NCBI GenBank assembly: GCA_013180625.2
Contig: SNVD02011145.1
Span: forward strand, 434,001-498,000
Direction of reading: 5' to 3'
Length of the DNA: 64,000 nt
Source of the DNA: Boswellia sacra
Taxonomy: Eukaryota; Streptophyta; Magnoliopsida; Sapindales; Burseraceae
Both the position numbers and the translations under genes were made by a program. The first letter of the stretch is position 1. Each line of letters starts with the position of its first letter. The notes below the pieces were generated by a model. That model was given only the letters and a program-made list of their open reading frames with translations, did no database searches and was not told where the DNA came from. Positions 34,549 through 46,803 of the stretch are shown one piece after another.

Positions 34549-34825
34549 TTTTGTTTCTTGGACTTTGTTTTTTGTTGCTTGGGCCAATGCACCCTTTTGT
34601 TCTGCTGTTTTGGTGATGATAGTTTTGTTGTGGTTGCTTTTGGGCCAATATGCCATCTTCTGCTTGTTTAGGGCCTTTGGCTCTATGTTTCGTTTGTTTT
34701 GTTTGGGGCCTTTGGGCTTTGTTTTTTCCTTTAGGCCTTGTGAGTACTAGGTACTCTTCTTGGGGTATGCCCCTCGTATCTTGTACTTTTGTTTTTTTTA
34801 ATGTAAATAGTAATTTTTTCAAAAA
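34549..34825 (+). other. LINE 3' UTR
   Basis: T/G-rich non-coding sequence (TTTTGTTTCTTGGACTTTG) ending TAATTTTTTC plus a short A-run that merges into the target duplication. Confidence 0.7.
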
Positions 34826-37690
34826 AAAACATAGTTATGGGTTTTTGTTCAATACCATAATCACTCAACATTTGCTTCATCCACAGTAGTTGAGTGCAAC
34901 AATTTCTTGCTACTATGTATTCTGCGTCAATAGTAGACAAGAAAATAGAATTCTGCTTTTTGCTGTGCCAAGAAACTAAGTTAGTACTAAGGTAAAAACA
35001 TCTTTCTGATGTACTTTTTTTGTCATCTGCATTTTCTGCCCAGTCAGCATCACTAAACCCTGCAAGATAATCATTTGTATCTTTAGAAAACCATATACCA
35101 TAATCACGGGTTCCATGTACATGCCTGATGATTCTTTTAGCTACTGCCAGATGTGATTCTTTGGGATTTGCTTGAAATCTTGCACATAATCCTACACCAA
35201 AGCACAAGTCTGGTCTACTTGCTGTGAGGTATAACAAGCTACCAATTATGCTTTTATATAAATTTGCATCAACATCTTTTCCTGCATTGTCTTTTTGAAA
35301 GTTTCAAGTTAGTATTGATAGGAGTTTTTATTGGTTTTGCATTCTCAAGCCCAAATTTCTTTACAAGATTTTTAGCATATTTTGATTGAGATATGAATAT
35401 CCTATCATTCATTTGCTTAACCTGCAATCCAAGAAAGAAATTTAATTCTCTTACCATGCTCATCTCAAACTTTTTCTGCATCAACTTAACAAACTTATTA
35501 GTTTTGCTTTTGTTAGTTGATCCAAAAACAATGTCATCAATATATATTTGAGCAACAATAAAATAGTTAGATGTATGTTTGATAAACAAAGTTTTATCAT
35601 TGCCGCCTCTTCTATAACATCTTTTGATCAAAAAATTTGTCAACCTTTCATGCCAAGCTCTAGGAGCTTGTTTGAATCCATACAAAGCTTATGCAATCTG
35701 TACACAAAATCAGGATGTTTAGGATCTTCAAAACCCTTAGGCTCTTCAATAAAAACTTCTTCGTTAAGATAGTCATTTAAAAATGTTTTTTTAACATCCA
35801 TCATTTGGTACAAATTTAAAATCAATCAAACAAGCAATTGCAAGTAGTAATTTGATTGATTCAAGTCTAGCTACTAGTGTAAAGGTTTCATCAAGGTCTA
35901 TGCTTTCTAATTGAGTGTATCCTTGTGCTACTAGCCTAGCCTTGTTTCTTACTACTTGATCACTTTCATCAGTTTTATTTTTGAATATCCATTTAGTTCC
36001 AATGACATTTGCATTTTCTAGCCTAGGAACTAATTCCCATACTCCATTTCTTTTAAACTGATTAAGTTCGTCTTGCATTGCCTAAATCCAAACATCTTCT
36101 TTTAAAGCTTTTTTCACATTTTTTGGTTCAACTAATGAAACATAACATGCAAACCTTACTTGATTTCTTACCTTACTCCTGGTTTTCATCATGCCATCTA
36201 GTGTTTCAATAATAGAACTGGTTAGATGCGCCTTCTGAATTCAAGTGGGTGGATCTTTTCTTTCATCTTCATTTCTGATTGAGTTCTTGTTCAAATCTGA
36301 GTTGTCAGTTGACATTGTTGTGTCTGGTGTAGCAATAGTTGTTTCCTCCCTCATAACAGAATCATCTCTATTATTTTTGCTGTTAGAATTTGATTTTTCT
36401 GTATCTTCTGTAAAGTTGATTATGCTTTCCTCTTGTAAGTACTTTGAATAATCATCCAGATCATCAAATACTATATTTGTAGATTCCATGATTGCCTCAG
36501 TTCGAAGATTATATACTTGAAAAGCTTTTCAGTTTTGAGCATATTCCACAAAAACTCCTTCATCACTCATTGGATCTAATTTTTCTAACAGCTCTCTGTC
36601 ATTTAAGATGTAGCACCTGCATCCAAAAAAATAAAAATATTTCAAATTAGGTTTTCTTCCTTTCAAAATTTCATAAGGTGTCTGGTTAGTGCCAGGTGTT
36701 ACAAAAACTCTATTTGAAATATAACAAGCCGTACTTATTACTTCAGCCCATAGCCTTTCGGTCAACTTCTTGCTATTGAGCATTACTCTAGCCATCTCTT
36801 GAAGAGTTCTATTATTTCTTTCCACAATGCCATTTTGTTCAGGAGTTTTGGGAGCTTAGAATTCATGTTCAATTCCATGATATTTGCAAAAGTCAATATA
36901 GCCAACATTTTCAAACTCCTTGCCATGATCACCTCTTATTCTCATTATCCTACCAATGTTCATGTTTTGCTCATTTTCAAGCTTAACACAAAGATTCCTG
37001 AAAGCTTCAAAAGTGTCAGATTTTTCTTTAATAAAATCAACCCAAGTATATCTAGAAAAGTCATCTATACAAACAAATATATATCTCTTATCTGTAATGC
37101 TTTCAATTTGTATAGAACCCATTAGATCCATGTGTAGCAAATCAAGTATTTTGGATGTGCTAAGATGTGGATTGGATTTGTGTGAACTTCTAATTTGTTT
37201 TCCCATTTGACATAGTCTACAAATTTTATTTACTTTGTCATCAAGTTTAGGAACTCTTTTTACAGCACCTAACTTGGTTTATTTAACCAAGTCTTCGTAA
37301 TTTAAGTGGCCTAAATTTTTGATGCCATAATTCTAAGTCCAAAATCTTAGCTTGAAATGCAATTTTTACCAAATATCAATTATCCAAAGATCTATTTCCT
37401 TCTAAAATGCATTTGCCAAAATTTTCTATGACCATACATTTGATTTGTGTGAAATTAACAATATACTTGTCATCACATATCTAACTAATATTAATTAGAT
37501 TGGCTTTCAAACCTTCAACCAGCAAGATATTTTGGAATTTGGGTAGGCCTTCGACGTTCAAAGTGCCTTTGCCAATGATCTTACTCTTTGCTCCATTTTC
37601 ATAAGTGACATTTCCTTCCCTGCATGTTTTAAAATTTTTCAAAAACTGTTTATTTCCAATCATATGCTTGAACAGCCACTGTCAAAGTAC
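34826..37690 (-). pseudogene. SIRE-type pol: protease, integrase, reverse transcriptase, RNase H (N-terminal part)
   Basis: Minus-strand order: protease WYFDSGCSSI at about 37690-37660 and GLPKFQNILLVEGLKANLIN (about 37500); integrase with LLHMDLMGSIQIES, YIFVCIDDFSRYTWVDF and RGDHGKEFEN (37140-36900), then PEQNGIVERNNRTLQEMARV (about 36830); RT with GTKWIFKNKTDES (about 36000), NKARLVAQGYTQ, ALYGFKQAPRAWHERL (about 35680) and catalytic AQIYIDDIVFGST (about 35540). RNase H follows with FSDADWAENADDKKSTS (about 35060) and WHSKKQNSIFLSTIDAEY (about 34970), and is cut at KPITMF by the LINE. Stops or frameshifts occur near 36843, 36526, 35790 and 35260. Confidence 0.88.
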
Positions 37691-39500
37691 CACCACAATT
37701 CGTTAGAAGATTGTTTAAGAGCTGGAAAAGCAACATTGCATGCTGTCTTCTCTTTCTTAACCCACTGCAGTTGTGACTTTGGTAACGGTTTAAACTGTTT
37801 TGATTTTTTATGTAAAAGATTCAACAATTTAAAACATCTAGGCCTAATATGTCCTTTTTTAACACAAAAATAACAAGTTGGAATGAAATTACTTACCTTT
37901 TTAGGACTGAATTTGAAAGAGCTTAGAGGAGAAACAAATGTTTCATTGCTTTTTGAACTAGGACTTGACTTTATTGCTTTAGGTTCATAATTCTTACCTG
38001 ATGTTGAGGCTTTTATGAACACTATTGTTGATGAGGATGCAACATTACCTTTTGTATATCCTAATCCATATTTGTTGGAGTTGTCTCTTTCAAGACTCAA
38101 GACCTGATCAAGTTTGGCTGACCAGATTCTGAGTTGATCAACGCATCTTTTGTTCTCAATTAGTTCTGTTGTAATTTTATCAATATGTGCTGTTTTGTAT
38201 GTCAAAGCAATCTCCAGTTCTGTGATGCGGTTTTCAGCATAAGATTTTTCATATTTCAGCACTTCAATCTCCTTCTTCAAGGTTTTAATTTCTTTTTTCT
38301 AACTCAGCCATTCACTATAGAGTGCATTGTAAGTTTCTTGTAACCCTTTATAGTATTCTGGACCATCTTCTTCATCTGAATGATCAACATTGGTTTTGTA
38401 GCGTTCTGTTACGTCAGTCATAATAGCTTTCCCTTTATTAGCGGCAGATGCTATAAATGCAACAAAATTACTCATGCATTCTTGATCATCCAAATCAGAT
38501 TCTGATTCATCACTCCAAGTAGCTGTCAAGCCTTTGTTCTTCTTCTTGAGATTAGCACATTCGGACTGAATATGCCCATAACTAGAACATTTATATCACT
38601 GAATCTGTCCTTTCTTATCAGGTTGCTTTATTTTCTTCTTGTCATTCTCCTTGTTGAATTTCCTGGACTTGTCTTCATTTGAGTTTGATAGCTTTTCTTG
38701 ATTCTTTTTCCTGAAATTCCTTTTCATGAACTTGAAATAATTCTTTGTTAGAAAAGCAATCTGTTTAGAGTCAGTTTCATCAAGTTCATCATTACTTTCA
38801 TCATCAGATTTTTCAGTTTTAACATTGAATGCAATGCTTTTTTCCTTTTGTTTCCTAGTACTCTAATTAATTTCAAAGTTTGGGAGAATGCCAATCAGTT
38901 CATCAACCGTCATCTCATCAGTGTTTTTAACTTTCTCAATGGCTAAAATTTTACATTAAAATTTATCTGGAACAGATCTGATTATTTTGCTAACAATTTC
39001 TGCATCAGGGAAAATTTTGCCAACCATGTATGCAGAATTTGTGATGTGATATAACTTAGAGTAAAACTCAAAAATTGACTCATTTTCATGCATCATCAAA
39101 TTTTCAAATTGAGAATTTAGTCTCATCAATTTAGATCTTTTAACAGATAGGTACCTTAATGTTTTACCTCAAGTATGTCCCAAGCTTCTTTGGCCACTTT
39201 GCACCTAGAAATCTGTCCGAAATTGTTTAAGTCCACTGCAGCAAAAATTGCATTGAGAGCCTTTGAGTTCCAGCTTGAACGTCTGTATTCTTCATCAGTC
39301 CATTCCTCCTCAGATTTGGGTTCAGAATCACCAAAAGCATTCAACTTTATTGGTGGTGTCCATCCCTTGAGCACACTAGTCCAGGCTCTGTCATCAAGAG
39401 ATTTAATATACATCATCATTCTTACCTTCCAATATGGATAATTACCATCATCAAGAATAAGTGGTTGTGTTTCGGATCCTCCATTGTGAATAAGCTCCAT
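37660..39500 (-). pseudogene. SIRE-type gag with two zinc knuckles and coiled coil
   Basis: The ATG at 39500 starts MELIHNGGSETQPLILDDGN, with YPYWKVRMMMYIKSLDDRAW and KEAWDILEVKH to 39156. The UBN2-like part continues with stops to about 38600. The first knuckle reads YKCSSYGHIQSEC (about 38560), where one Cys is Tyr. A Glu/Asp/Lys-rich coiled-coil stretch, LKKEIEVLKYEKSYAENRI and the following helix, lies at 38280-38130. The second knuckle CYFCVKKGHIRPRC (about 37870) is intact. Two knuckles and a long gag fit the SIRE/Maximus lineage. The frame passes into the protease DSG at about 37690. Confidence 0.83.
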
Positions 39501-39546
39501 CCTTCCAAAACAATGTGATCGTCTTCTTCACTTGTCTATCAGTGAA

Positions 39547-39561
39547 CCTGCTCTGATACCA
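39547..39561 (-). other. Primer-binding site of the SIRE-type element
   Basis: The minus strand reads TGGTATCAGAGCAGG, complementary to the 3' end of initiator-Met tRNA, 2 bp after the LTR end at 39564. Confidence 0.85.
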
Positions 39562-39563
39562 AT

Positions 39564-40434
39564 TGTGAGTTCTGGAAGTATGTAGTTATAAGGAATATAA
39601 TAGTAAGCTATAATGTAAATCGGCACAGAAGGATTTTACGTGTTTCAGTTATAAAACCTACATCCACGGATAGCTTTAGAGCTGCAATTTACTAAGTTCT
39701 TTTTTTGTACAATCTTTAGAATCGTTTATGGTGCTGATTCACTCTCACACACTGACCTAATCATTGTAAAACAAAGTCTTATCAAGATCTTAAACTCTAG
39801 AGACACTACTCACTCTCAGTCGTAGATAACCTAACAACACACCGTTAAGTAAATCTTAACCACGATGTTTGATACTGAATTATATAAAAACTTAACTCAC
39901 AAGTTCTCTCAAGTGTATACTAACTCAGACAGACTTAATCAACAATTCATGTACAATTACAATCTCTCATACATGAATAAAACACTTATAAAATCAAATC
40001 AATGAAGCATTCCAATTTGTGTTGAAGCTCTCCTTTTAATTCTTGGAATGCCGTGACATAAACTCACACAACCAACCAACTATATGTTATCTAAACATAA
40101 CAATATATATAGTGGGAGGCATGGTCGAAATCTCCTTAGATTCCTATAAAAATCCTAATCAAACTCTCATTAGGATAAAGACAAATATAATAGGAAGTGA
40201 TATAGATAACTCTTTAAAGAATTAGGACACAAATAAATATTCTCCTATTTTAACTAAGATACATTAAATAATGTCCTAATCTAAGAAGATATGTATTATA
40301 AAACAAATACTTCCTAAAATATACTTCTAGAAACAGTAAAATAATAAACAATATAATATTCTTATTTTATCATAAGTTGGTCCAAAAATCATTATGTGCA
40401 TGGTACATGCAAGTGTCACACGTTGACACCAACA
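39564..40434 (-). repeat. SIRE-type element 5' LTR
   Basis: On the plus strand TGTGAGTTCTGGAAGTATG to CACGTTGACACCAACA. It pairs with 23803-24660. A 13-bp insertion with AACAATATATATAG near 40098 explains the length difference. Confidence 0.92.
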
Positions 40435-40646
40435 GGCTCACATGGAGATACAGAGAGTCTTAGGAGCTATTATGTGTAAAACCTTCGCTCTCACCCTAGG
40501 AGGTTCAACTAAGTAATGGTAATGAAGATTATTTGCTGCATTTATCTCCAACTTCAATGACCTTGCTTAGAATTTTTTGTCACCCATTTTGGTAACCTAA
40601 AAGTGAGGAGTTGACGAGTTGAAAGCCTCTTTTAAATCGAACAAAG

Positions 40647-41113
40647 TCAACTTGTTTTAGATCAATTTGGACAGCCCAGAACACCAGCCTATTAATTAAA
40701 TTCCACCAGCCCAATTGATGTAAAGAATGAGTGATGGACAACCCATGACTTCAAATTTTCTCTTTTGGGCCTCTCCAACATCTTCCATAGCTTCAGGATT
40801 GCTTTTGGCTAGTGGGATTTGCTGGACAGCCTTTACTTAATTTCTGCCATGTCTTGTTTTATTTGTTTTTTCTTTAGTTAAACTAATGATTTTGGTTTCA
40901 CCTAAACCTGGAGGGGTTTTCTAGATATTTAAACTTGTTTTTATGCATTTTGGATAGTTTCTAGAATGGTACTTTCATGAAGAAAACTCTCTTTTGAGAA
41001 GACAATTTGAATTTTGATTTTCTAAATTTGTTTTTATATTTTGTTGAACGATATCAACACTCTTTCTTCTTTATGAACAAAATCACAAACCCATCAACGC
41101 CTGTGCTATGGTA
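40647..41113 (+). repeat. Gypsy 5' LTR
   Basis: TCAACTTGTTTTAGATC onwards. The first bases (TGATRGGNAACATCAGCC in the other copies) are mostly deleted. It ends GTGCTATGGTA, just before the primer-binding site. Confidence 0.8.
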
Positions 41114-41137
41114 GGTGGTATCAGATCTTAGTCTTGA

Positions 41138-42180
41138 AATGGCTGGGCCAAGTAATGGCAATGAAAATTGTCTTACAAGAATAAAGCTGCGTATGGAAGA
41201 GGTGGTTAAAACCATTCAGTAATTGATTGAACTTGTTAGAGGTTTGCAAACCAATGGAGGGAGAAGACAGAATCTATATAGGGAAAATTTTATTGCTCCA
41301 AATAATAATCTAGGAGATGAAAAGAAAGAGGAATTGGATGAAGGTTCTAGACCAGGTGTAAGGAATACAAATTAGCAAAGTGATTCCTACAAAATAAAGG
41401 TCAATCTTCATTCTTTCAATAGGGTGGTCGATGTTGAGTAATTTCTTGATTGGATTTATGAAGTAGATCATTTTTTTAATATTATAAAGATTAAGCCAAA
41501 ACACAAGATAAACTAGCAATGACAACAAAAGCAAGGGAGATTAAAAGGGCAACCTCCTATCAGAACTTGGGTTTAAAAGCACTTCCAAATGGTCATTTTT
41601 TGCCGTTTACTATGAACAAACACTTTTCCAACAATTTCAAAATTATTTTCAAGGTACACGTTCTGTTTCTTCATATATGGAAGAATTTCTACGATTGCTA
41701 GCTAGGTGCAAATTTAATGAAAATGAAGACCAGCAAGTTGCACGTTATATTAATAGATTGAATTATGGTGTTCAAGATTCTTTAGCCTTGTAAAGCATTT
41801 GATCAGTTGACCAAGCACAAAATTTAACGTTAAGGGTAGAATGCTTCATGCAATCTAGGAGGGTACCTAGAAGTCCTATGAACCAGCGAGTTGAAGCTAG
41901 TAAGAAAGCTTCGTTGAATAGAACCAAAAGCAAGGTAGTAGATTTAAGGAGTAAAGAGGCTGAATTAAAAGACCTAAACCAAAAGGAAAAGAAAAGTAAG
42001 AAATAGCAAAAGAGTGTGATATTTCAAGTGCAATGAGATGGGGCACAAGTCTAGTGGTTGTCCTAGGTATAAATTCACCAATATCACCCAACATGATTGT
42101 GAGAAGGACTATGAAAACGAAGAGGTAATAGAGAAAGATGGTGACTTTTAGGTGATTGAAGAATATGGTGAGGAGGTGGT
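41138..42180 (+). pseudogene. Gypsy gag with CCHC knuckle, decayed
   Basis: ATGGCTGGGCCAAGTAATGG at 41138 starts it. A gag core around FLDWIYEVDHFFN (about 41440) and a region near 41640-41760 corresponding to a Y-F-G-T-R-S-V-x-x-Y-M-E-E-F-x-x-L pattern follow. A knuckle with C-x2-C-x4-H-x4-C spacing (CFKCNEMGHKSSGC if one frameshift is allowed) lies near 42020-42062. Many stops. Confidence 0.6.
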
Positions 42181-42555
42181 ATGTGTTGTGAAAAGGCTGT
42201 TATATACTCTAAAATAACCTGTAGAGACGTTACACAAACGTATATTTGAAGGTAAGTGTTCTGTGGCTAACAAAATTTGTAAACTTATGATTGATAGTTG
42301 TAGTTATGAGAACGTGGTTTCAAAAAGATTAGTTGAGTATCTTAAGCTTGAAACATAGATAATTCTAACCCGTATGGTATTGGTTGGATAAAGAAGGGAC
42401 CTAGCATGAAAATTACAGAACAATGTTATTTGCCTTTATCCTTATGAAAAACTTACAAATCTGAAGTTCTTTGTTATTTTGTGGAGATGGATGCATGCCA
42501 TGTATTACTAGGCAGGCCGTGGCAATTTGACGTTGATACAACTTACAAAGGAAGG

Positions 42556-43992
42556 TGATAGGTGTCTATTTATATATCATTTCATATTAATTCTGTTTAT
42601 GTTTCTTTGCTATATTCCTTGGTATTCTTATGTTTTTGTGTGGTTTTTGATGTTTGTAGGAGTTTTGGAGGAACTTCCACAAAATTGGAGTAAAACCCTT
42701 CATTTTCACCTCTGCTAATCAACCAATTTCTCGAAGTTGATTGTATCGATATACAATTAACTGGATAACATGCTATATACCATTGGAAAGCTCTCGAAGT
42801 CTATTTTTTTGGAGAAATTTACGGTTCACAAATTTATGTAGTGTACCGAAAGTTGTGATAAAAATAGTATGAGAAGTGTATATTTGTAATTCCACATATC
42901 ACTGTAGCATGTTATTAAATACGGGACACTGTAGCAAGTTACTGTAGCAGAGTATATAAGCACATTTTAGGGTTTTATTTTGATAACTTGAAGGGGGAAG
43001 TACGTATTGGAGGCAGCATTTCTGGATTTCTCTCATCCCTTGGAGTTCTTGAAGGAGAAAGAAGGCTTGGAAAGAGAAAGAACTACAATCCTAAAGAGAT
43101 TCATCTACAAAGGAGATTTTCAAAGGATTTGCTAAGTTTTTCTTTTCCTTTTCAATTCTGGAATTTCTCTGTATTGTATTTATGTTGTGTTTAAGCATGT
43201 GTAACTGAATCTGAATTAGTTGAGGGTGATTTCACAGCCCTTGATATGGTGTTTGTGAGTTGATTGTGCAAGAAATTATTATCCAATTCTCTAATTAAAG
43301 TTGCTTGTATTTTCCCATGTTTAATGCTTATGATTACTTGCTAATTGTATTTGGGTGGCCAACTGAATATAATTTGGATATTGTCTATTGCTAGATTAGA
43401 AATCTTGATCCGTAATTGTCTTGAATTTCTAATCATTAGTAGCAAAATTGTGATCAGAGATTGCAATTGGAGAATATAACCTAAGTTAAATAATCCGAGC
43501 TTGTGTGTTTATTGCTTAGATCAACCTGTCTTTCTTTTCGTAATGCATCCATTGAATTAAATTTAGAGAGCTTGTTCTAGGTTGTTTAATGGATAGAGAT
43601 TAAATAAAGAGCCTGTTTTATTTAACAACAAAATAAGGAAAGATTGGGATAATAGAGCTTATTGTTATCTACGGTTGATAATTTCAATGGTGTAATTGGA
43701 TGATAATTCTACAATTAATTCGCAAATCCATATCTTGTGGTGGAGAATGATCCCTTAACCAGATTTTTATCATTAATTAATTCCCATTTCAATTAAGTTT
43801 GCATTGTGTTATTCATTAATTACCGTCGTATTCTGTTTTTCATTTAGTTAATCAACCAATAAAACCCCCCCATTTGGTTAATTGTTGCTGGAAATAACAA
43901 ATTCAATTAGAATCAATCCTCGTGGGAACGATATCTTACTTATCACTTTATTACTTGTGTGACTAGTATACTTGCTAGTTTCGAACGCATCA
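42556..43992 (+). repeat. Athila-like solo LTR with TSD
   Basis: 1,437 bp, TGATAGGTGTCTATTTATAT to TTTCGAACGCATCA, flanked by GAAGG at 42551-42555 and 43993-43997. The 3' part contains CAATCCTCGTGGGAACGATA, characteristic of Athila LTR ends. A core promoter TATATAAGCA is at 42953. No internal domain remains, so it is the product of LTR-LTR recombination. Confidence 0.88.
42901..42962 (+). promoter_or_regulatory. ACTGTAGCA triplet upstream of the solo LTR TATA box
   Basis: ACTGTAGCA occurs at 42901, 42928 and 42941, and TATATAAG follows at 42953. Three identical 9-mers within 49 bp directly upstream of a TATA box suggest a promoter-proximal element. Confidence 0.5.
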
Positions 43993-44349
43993 GAAGGGAT
44001 AACACGTCTTCCTATAGTTAGGATTGCAAACGAATAGTTATGGTTCCAATTCAATGAAAGAAGGTTGTGCCTAAAGTTGAGGAGAAAACATTGCTGTCCG
44101 TGACCCTTAGAGATGATGAGTTTATAGAAGACATGAAAAGTGCTAATATCTTTACTTTTCTAATTGTAAAGGGAGGGAAGCAACATATATAGCCCACACC
44201 TAAGGAAGTTCAAGGTTTATTGATAGAATTTGAAGATGCAATGGCAGAACCAATGTAATTACCTCCATAGCGAGATATTCAATATCATATTGATTTTATT
44301 CCTGGAGCTAGCTTGCCAAATTTGCCACATTATTGTATGACCCAAAAGA

Positions 44350-45540
44350 GTGTGAAATCTTAAGGGAAAAGGTGGGGAGCTATTATAAAAGGGACATATA
44401 TGAGAGAGCATTAGTCTTTGTGCCATACCTTCCTTGCTTACTTCTAAAAAGGATGGAAGTTGGAGGATGTGTGTAGAGAACCATGCTATCAACAAAATAA
44501 TCATTAGGTACCAATTTTCAGTCCCTAGACTTGATGACTTATTTGATCAATTGAGTGGTGCTAAAATATTCACAAAGATAGACTGGTGAAGTGGATATCA
44601 TCAAATTAAAATTCGTTTGGGAGGTGGATGGAAAACAACCTTCAAAATAAAGGATGGGCTATATGAGTGGCTAGTCATGCCATTCGGGTTATCTAATACA
44701 TCAAGCATATTCATGCACCTTATGAGCCAGGTACTTAAACCTTTTATGTTGCACTTTGTTATTGTTCATTTTGATGATATTTTGATCTATAGTAGGAATG
44801 TAAAAGAGCACTTTGAACATATTAGACAAGTTCTAGTTGTTTTGAGGAAGAATGAGCTATTTGTAAACTTAAAGAAGTGTGTATATTTTTAACAAACAGA
44901 TTAGTGATCTTAGATTTGTTGTAAGTAATCAAGGAAGCCATGTGGATAAAGAGAAGGTGAAAGCCATTAGAGAATGGCCAACACCAAAGACGATAACTAA
45001 TGTGAGTAGTTTCCATGGCTTGATAACTTTTTATCAAAGGTTTACAAGAAATTTCAACACCATTATGGCACCCATTATTGATTGCTTGAAGAAGGGCAGA
45101 TTTCAATAGGGAAAGGCTGCTTATTGTAACTTCAAATTAATCAAATAGAAGTTGTCTACTGAATCTATTCTGTCGTTGCCCAATTTTGCCAAAACATTTG
45201 AGCTTGAATGTGATGCAAGTGGAATTAGCATAAGAGCTATTCTTTCTCAAGAGCGAAAGCCTATTGCATTCTTTAGTGAGAAATTAAGTGAAGCAAGATA
45301 GAAATGGTCAACATATCAATAAAAACTCTATGCTATGTATCACTCTTAAAACGTGGGAAGCATATCTTTTGCCTAAGAGTTCATTGTCTATTCGAATCAT
45401 CAATCTCTCAAAACACTTCTGTGGGTGGAAGCATATTGATCGTATATTGTCTAGGTGGGTAGCTTATCTTCAAAGATTTAATTATGTTATTATTCATAAA
45501 TCTAGAATTACTAACTAAATCGTAGATGCTTTAAGCCATC
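44350..45540 (+). pseudogene. Gypsy reverse transcriptase-RNase H, broken
   Basis: RT motifs: [19 protein letters not shown] (44279), [18 protein letters not shown] (about 44450), [19 protein letters not shown] (about 44575), [18 protein letters not shown] (44659) and catalytic [12 protein letters not shown] (44765; YVDD is FDD here). Connection and RNase H follow with RFVVSNQGSHVDKEKVKAI (44912), [18 protein letters not shown] (45199) and [10 protein letters not shown] (45259). Stops at 44589, 44891 and 45109 and further on break it. Confidence 0.85.
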
Positions 45541-45739
45541 GTGCAACTCTTCTTGTACAATTTTGGCTAAAGTTCTAGGTTTTGAACAACTCAAAGAGTT
45601 GTATGATGGTGATAAAAATTTTGGTGATGTTTAGACTAAATATTTAATGAAACAACCCTTGGGTGAGTATTTGGTTCAAGATGGATATTTGTTCAAAAGG
45701 AGCAGATTATGCTTCCAAGGAGTTCATTACATGACAAAT

Positions 45740-46800
45740 TGCTAAGGGAGATGCATTATAGTGATTTGAATGGTCATATGGTTAAAGATAAGATAATAGT
45801 TGGTTCAGAGGAACGTTACTCTTGGCCATAATTAAAAAGAGATATTGGAATGTCTGGTTTGTCAAACAAGCAAATAGCAATCACAAAACACAAGTTTGTA
45901 CATGCCTTTATCTATTCCTAATACACCTTAGGATGATATTTCTATGGACTTTTTACTTGGTTTGCCAAGAACTCAAAGAGGAAGTGATGCTATATTTGTG
46001 GTAGTTGATCATTTTTCCAAGATGTCACATTTCATTCCATGAGGCAAGACAACCGATACTCATCATGTTGCTAAATTTTTCTTTAGAGAGATTGTTCATT
46101 TGTATGGTGTACCTCTCTCAATCACTTTGGATAGGGACAACACGTCTTTAGCCACTTTTTGGCTAACTTTATGGAAGAGGTTTTGGACTGAATTGAAGTT
46201 TTCTAGCACCACACAATTGATGGGCAAATAGAAGTTGTGAATCGTTCTTTTGGCAATCTAATTAGGTGCATATGTAGAGACAAGATGAGGCAATGGGATT
46301 TTGCATTGGCACAGCTTAATTTGCAATTTTGTACATCATTCCACTAGAAGGAGTCCTTTCTTTATTGTTTATATTAAAATTCCAAGACATGCTGGAGATC
46401 TCATAAAACTTCCTTCTAATGCAATTTCTAGTTCAATTGAATTTGCTTTGGTGGATAACTATACAAAAGTGTTCCATGAAGTGCAATAATCCATAGAGGA
46501 AAACAACCTCAAATATAAGGCAGCAGCAGACAAACGTAAGAAACATCACGTGTTTGAAGTAGGAGATCAAGTAACGGTCTTTTTATCAATGAGAGGCTAC
46601 CTGTGGGTATTCATTGAAAGCTAAGACAGAAACATTGTGGTCCTTTTGAAGCTTTGAAGAAAATCAACGATAATGCATATGTGATAGATGTCCCCGTTGA
46701 TATGAGCATATTTAAGACATTCAACGTGGCAAATATCTTTATCTATCACTCTAGTTCACCTATATGATCAATCGAGGTCGAGTTCTTTCCAAGTGGAGGA
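45740..46800 (+). pseudogene. Gypsy integrase, broken
   Basis: Zinc-binding HYSDLNGHMVKDKI (about 45756). Catalytic core [20 protein letters not shown] and [14 protein letters not shown] (45937-46040), EIVHLYGVPLSITLDRDN (about 46090), and the C-terminal part YKAAADKRKKHHVFEVGDQV (about 46513) with HCGPFEALKKINDNAYVI (about 46633) and FKTFNVANIF. It ends next to the polypurine tract, with no chromodomain seen. Confidence 0.78.
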
Positions 46801-46803
46801 GAA

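Larger units (their letters stand above)
28215..34825 (+). mobile_element. Full-length-sized L1-type LINE inserted in copia RNase H
   Basis: It is bounded by a perfect 15-bp target duplication AAAACATAGTTATGG (28200-28214 and 34826-34840) and ends in a short A-run after GTAATTTTTTC. It has a 5' region with tandem monomers, ORF1 with a DUF4283-like domain and degenerate CCHC, and ORF2 with AP endonuclease, RT and zf-RVT-type C-terminal region. The length of 6.6 kb suggests the whole element integrated. It is in opposite orientation to its copia host. Stops and frameshifts make it inactive. Confidence 0.92.
23803..40434 (-). mobile_element. SIRE/Maximus-type Ty1/copia element with envelope-like ORF3, interrupted by a LINE
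   Basis: LTRs of 858 bp (23803-24660) and 871 bp (39564-40434) are flanked by the TSD GGCTC (23798-23802 and 40435-40439). The minus-strand primer-binding site TGGTATCAGAGCAGG lies at 39561-39547 and the polypurine tract AAAAAAGGGGGAGAT at about 24661-24675. Order on the minus strand is gag with two knuckles and a coiled-coil region, protease, integrase, RT, RNase H, then an additional ORF3. Without the LINE it is about 10 kb, the size of this lineage. Many stops and LTR divergence show it is old and dead. Confidence 0.92.
42190..44240 (+). pseudogene. Gypsy protease region, split by a solo LTR
   Basis: LMIDSCSYENVVSKRLVEYL (about 42282) is the retropepsin region, with the usual DSGS as DSCS. 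MDACHVLLGRPWQFDVDTTY (about 42489) ends at the solo LTR insertion, and the frame resumes directly after it with the DN.S.... and MVPIQ segment at 43998-44060. Confidence 0.65.

Noticed and set aside
28215..34825. LINE read as part of the copia element or as a host gene
   Set aside because: It is in opposite orientation, bounded by a perfect 15-bp duplication and an A-run, and the copia RNase H frame resumes on its other side.
39547..39561. tRNA-Met-like sequence
   Set aside because: Only the short complement of the tRNA 3' end is present; it is a primer-binding site, as at 16534-16545 and 41116-41127.
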